DNA of 64,000 bases from Acidimicrobiaceae bacterium. GTDB taxonomy: Bacteria > Actinomycetota > Acidimicrobiia > Acidimicrobiales > Poriferisodalaceae. The stretch is from the NCBI GenBank assembly GCA_905182565.1, contig CAJJCB010000024.1, forward strand, positions 124,001 to 188,000, given 5' to 3'. The notes beneath the pieces were generated by a model. That model saw nothing but the letters and a program-made list of their open reading frames with translations, ran no database searches and was not told the origin of the DNA. Position 1 is the stretch's first letter. Every line of letters starts with the position of its first letter. The position numbers were made by a program, and so were the translations under genes. Shown here piece after piece: positions 61,885 through 64,000 of this stretch.

Positions 61885-63711
61885 GATTTCAGTACCTTGC
61901 ATTGTCCCATTCTCTCGCCAATCGGCGAGAATTCGGTGAAATCGCAGCGGGCCGCCGCCATAGGAGCCCGTAAAGAATCCGTTAGTATTCCCAGTCTTGC
62001 CTTCGTTGTTATAGTAACCCGGCGTGCATTCGGCTCTGAAACGTTCTCCAAGCGTCGCCTTGTCGACCATTTCATCAACCCAACCTTGTTCCCCTTCGCT
62101 GGTCGCTTCGATGGTGGAACCGCCTTGGCTTCTAACTTGATCGATCATGTATGTGATGTGTTTGGCTTGCTCGTTTAAGGCCTGCGGAACATTTACGGTT
62201 ACGGCTGTTTGGGTGAATCCTAAGAAAAAACAATTCGGGAAATCATTCGTTTGCATTCCGTGAAGAGTGCGTAATCCTGGCGCCCACTTATCGCTGAGAG
62301 TGTTACCGTTTCGTCCGACTATCTCATAGCCAGCACGACGGGTGTAGCTTGTTCCTACTTCAAACCCTGTTGCAAATATTAAGCAATCGAGTTCGTATTC
62401 TTTGCCGTTGGCGATAATGCCGGTCGGAGTAATCTCTTGGACTCCGACCCCTTGGGTGTCTACTAAGGTCACATTCTCTCTGTTGAAGGTAGGGAGGTAC
62501 TCATCATGAAAGCAAGGCCGTTTACAAAATTGTCGGTACCAAGGCTTAAGGGCTTCTGCGGTGGCTGGATCTTGGACAATGTCATCGACACGATCCCTCA
62601 CAGTATTCATTTTTTGATAATCGGCCATTTTCATTAAATGACCTTTTTCTCTTCCGACGAGTCTGCGACCAAGTTTTCGGGAAGCAAGCTTGGCAGCGGT
62701 GCCGGTTAGGTTTCGAAAAATATCAGTCCATCCGTCTGCGACGAGATCTTCATCTTGGTCACCGCCGCTTACAAGCACGTTGAAGTTTTCCATTCTTCGT
62801 TCTTGCCAACCTGCTTCGAGTGAACCTGCCCACTCCGGATCGGTTTCTCTATTATTTCTTACATCTACCGATGATGGAGTTCGTTGAAACACGTAGAGTT
62901 CTTTAGCTGATGCGCCCAAATGCGGGATGCACTGAACAGCAGTTGCCCCAGTCCCAATGATGCCAACTTTCTTGTCTTTCAGATTAGAAAGGTCACCTGC
63001 GTTAGAACCGCCGGTGTATTCATAGTCCCATCTGCTTGTGTGGAACGTATGGCCTTTAAAGTCATTAATCCCAGAAATGCCAGGCAACTTCGGTCGGTTC
63101 AATGGACCATTTGCCATTGCTACAAACTGAGCGGTCATGCGATCGCCGCGATCTGTTTCGATTAGCCAACGCTTATCTGTGTCATTCCAGGTTAGGGCAG
63201 TAACTGATGTGCTTAAGCATGCATTGTCATATAGGTCATAATGGTGCGCAATATTTTGTGTATGTTCCATGATCTCGGGAGCAAAAGAGTACTTGTTTTT
63301 GGGAACGTAGCTAAGCTCTTCGAGCATGGGCAAATAACAATAGGATTCGACGTCGCACATGGCACCTGGGTAACGATTCCAGTACCAAGTTCCGCCAAAG
63401 TCGCCGCCTTTTTCGATTACTCGCACATCTGAGAATCCGGCTTCTTTTAGTCGGCCGCCCATTAATAAGCCACCGAAGCCGCCACCTATTACCGCTATCT
63501 CGACGTCATCAAACAACGGTGCTCGATCCTGACTTTCGACATAAGGATCGTCTACATAGTTGGAGAAATCTCCTGTGACCTCAACATATTGTTCGTTGGC
63601 GTCGGTACGGAGGCGCTTATCACGCTCTTCTAAATATTTTGTTTGTAGTTCTTCGGGGTCAAAATCGATCTTGCCTAAAACTGCTTCGATCGCTTCTTGC
63701 ATTTGCTCCAT
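61879..63711 (-). CDS. Flavin-containing Baeyer-Villiger-type monooxygenase
   Basis: The 610-residue protein has an FAD-binding loop AVIGGGFGGLLMGGRL (about residues 74-90), GTWYWNRYPGAMCD as in cyclohexanone monooxygenase-type enzymes, and the fingerprint FKGHTFHTSRWD, which matches FxGxxxHxxxWP/D. A second Rossmann loop VGIIGTGATAVQ binds NADPH. It should insert oxygen beside a ketone or oxidise a related group; the substrate is unknown. TAGATT lies 6 nt before ATG 63711, a leaderless-type start. Confidence 0.9.
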   Translation of the reverse strand: MEQMQEAIEAVLGKIDFDPEELQTKYLEERDKRLRTDANEQYVEVTGDFSNYVDDPYVESQDRAPLFDDVEIAVIGGGFGGLLMGGRLKEAGFSDVRVIEKGGDFGGTWYWNRYPGAMCDVESYCYLPMLEELSYVPKNKYSFAPEIMEHTQNIAHHYDLYDNACLSTSVTALTWNDTDKRWLIETDRGDRMTAQFVAMANGPLNRPKLPGISGINDFKGHTFHTSRWDYEYTGGSNAGDLSNLKDKKVGIIGTGATAVQCIPHLGASAKELYVFQRTPSSVDVRNNRETDPEWAGSLEAGWQERRMENFNVLVSGGDQDEDLVADGWTDIFRNLTGTAAKLASRKLGRRLVGREKGHLMKMADYQKMNTVRDRVDDIVQDPATAEALKPWYRQFCKRPCFHDEYLPTFNRENVTLVDTQGVGVQEITPTGIIANGKEYELDCLIFATGFEVGTSYTRRAGYEIVGRNGNTLSDKWAPGLRTLHGMQTNDFPNCFFLGFTQTAVTVNVPQALNEQAKHITYMIDQVRSQGGSTIEATSEGEQGWVDEMVDKATLGERFRAECTPGYYNNEGKTGNTNGFFTGSYGGGPLRFHRILADWRENGTMQGTEIS

Positions 63712-63777
63712 AACTCAAATCTAACATCTATTAGAGGGTAGATACGAAATCTTTGATGACTATAGAGTCTTTGTCTA

Positions 63778-64000
63778 TCATTGTGCCCAGCTGACCCTCG
63801 CAAAACTTAGGGTGCTGCAATAGTAAACATCTCGGTTCTCTCCCGGTGAAAGAAACATTCCGTTTGCAATTCGTGACCCCGTAGCTACCCTCGAAACTAA
63901 TTCACCGCTTTCGATATCTACGACTATCAAGTCATCTGATTGCTCTGCTGTGAAGTCGTTAATTACTAGCTCTCCAGATTCTGGGTAGATAATTGGCTGC
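63778..64000 (-). CDS. C-terminal end of a beta-propeller-like protein
   Basis: The open frame enters from the right edge and ends with TGA at 63778-63780, giving 73 residues: alternating strands such as LIVVDIESGELVSRVATG and NGMFLSPG, ending STLSFARVSWAQ. This pattern fits the last blades of an SMP-30/YVTN or quinoprotein-type propeller. The start and any signal peptide lie outside the window. Confidence 0.65.
   Translation of the reverse strand, partial: QPIIYPESGELVINDFTAEQSDDLIVVDIESGELVSRVATGSRIANGMFLSPGENRDVYYCSTLSFARVSWAQ

Noticed and set aside
1-64000. CRISPR arrays, insertion sequences, prophage genes
   Set aside because: I saw no direct-repeat array, transposase, integrase or phage structural gene in the window.

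Overview
This 64 kb window looks like chromosomal DNA from an actinobacterium, most likely an uncultured, moderate-GC (roughly 45-50% by eye), possibly marine Acidimicrobiia-like lineage; the class and habitat are inferences. The phylum rests on mycothiol genes (mshD at the left edge, mscR), an ANTAR-type PdtaR regulator, an Ada-AlkA fusion, a DUF4193-like acidic protein, Ni-dependent superoxide dismutase, and gene order. The order hisD-C-B-H-A-F, trpE/C/B/A, pdtaR, polA, rpsA, coaE, uvrB, uvrA follows the Mycobacterium tuberculosis Rv1599-Rv1638 region, and uvrC, rapZ, gap, pgk, tpiA, secG follows the Rv1420-Rv1440 region.

Layout. 0-2.3 kb: mshD (partial), nth, a CitE-like lyase and a small helical protein. 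2.3-7.5 kb: a compact translationally coupled his operon. 7.5-10.2 kb: an AMP-forming ligase, an alpha/beta hydrolase and an orphan GroES-like protein. 10.2-17 kb: tryptophan genes, with a fused trpE-trpG, ygfZ and a monooxygenase-like gene inserted, and separate trpC, F, B and A but no trpD. 17-19.7 kb: a HIT-like protein, a cytochrome c lipoprotein, a 1-Cys Bcp peroxiredoxin, fabZ and azlCD. 19.7-24.1 kb: a minus-strand type II fatty acid operon fabD-fabH-fabG-acpP-fabF, with a perfect palindrome upstream and a biotinyl-like tail on FabD. 24.2-33.6 kb: tRNA-Leu(CAA), an SDR, an O-methyltransferase, a DUF3105 lipoprotein, pdtaR, polA, rpsA and coaE. 33.6-50.7 kb: an EamA transporter, an SDR, an acidic zinc-ribbon protein, uvrB, mscR, uvrA, uvrC, rapZ, gap-pgk-tpiA, a thioredoxin-fold fusion protein and secG. 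50.9-57.4 kb: tRNA-Leu(AAG), then a looser accessory region (acyl-CoA ligase, DUF1330, a luciferase-like oxidoreductase, Ada-AlkA). 57.8-61.9 kb: an oxidative-stress island (AhpC, AhpF, Ni-SOD maturation protease, Ni-SOD, nickel permease). 61.9-64 kb: a Baeyer-Villiger-type monooxygenase and the end of a beta-propeller-like protein.

How the genes work together. Most genes serve core metabolism and DNA maintenance: histidine and tryptophan synthesis, fatty acid synthesis, lower glycolysis, and UvrABC/Nth/PolA/AlkA repair. The best local module is the peroxide/superoxide island, where nickel uptake, Ni-SOD and its processing protease sit beside AhpC/AhpF. At least 14 genes have a TAnnnT -10-like hexamer ending 6 or 7 nt before the start codon and no Shine-Dalgarno sequence, so leaderless transcription appears common; I used this to choose several starts. 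I saw no insertion sequence, prophage or CRISPR array. The most notable oddities are the Ni-SOD hook HCDLYCGVY (Tyr at the usual Pro position), tRNA-Leu with an AAG anticodon, the FabD fusion, and the absence of yvcK and whiA between rapZ and gap.
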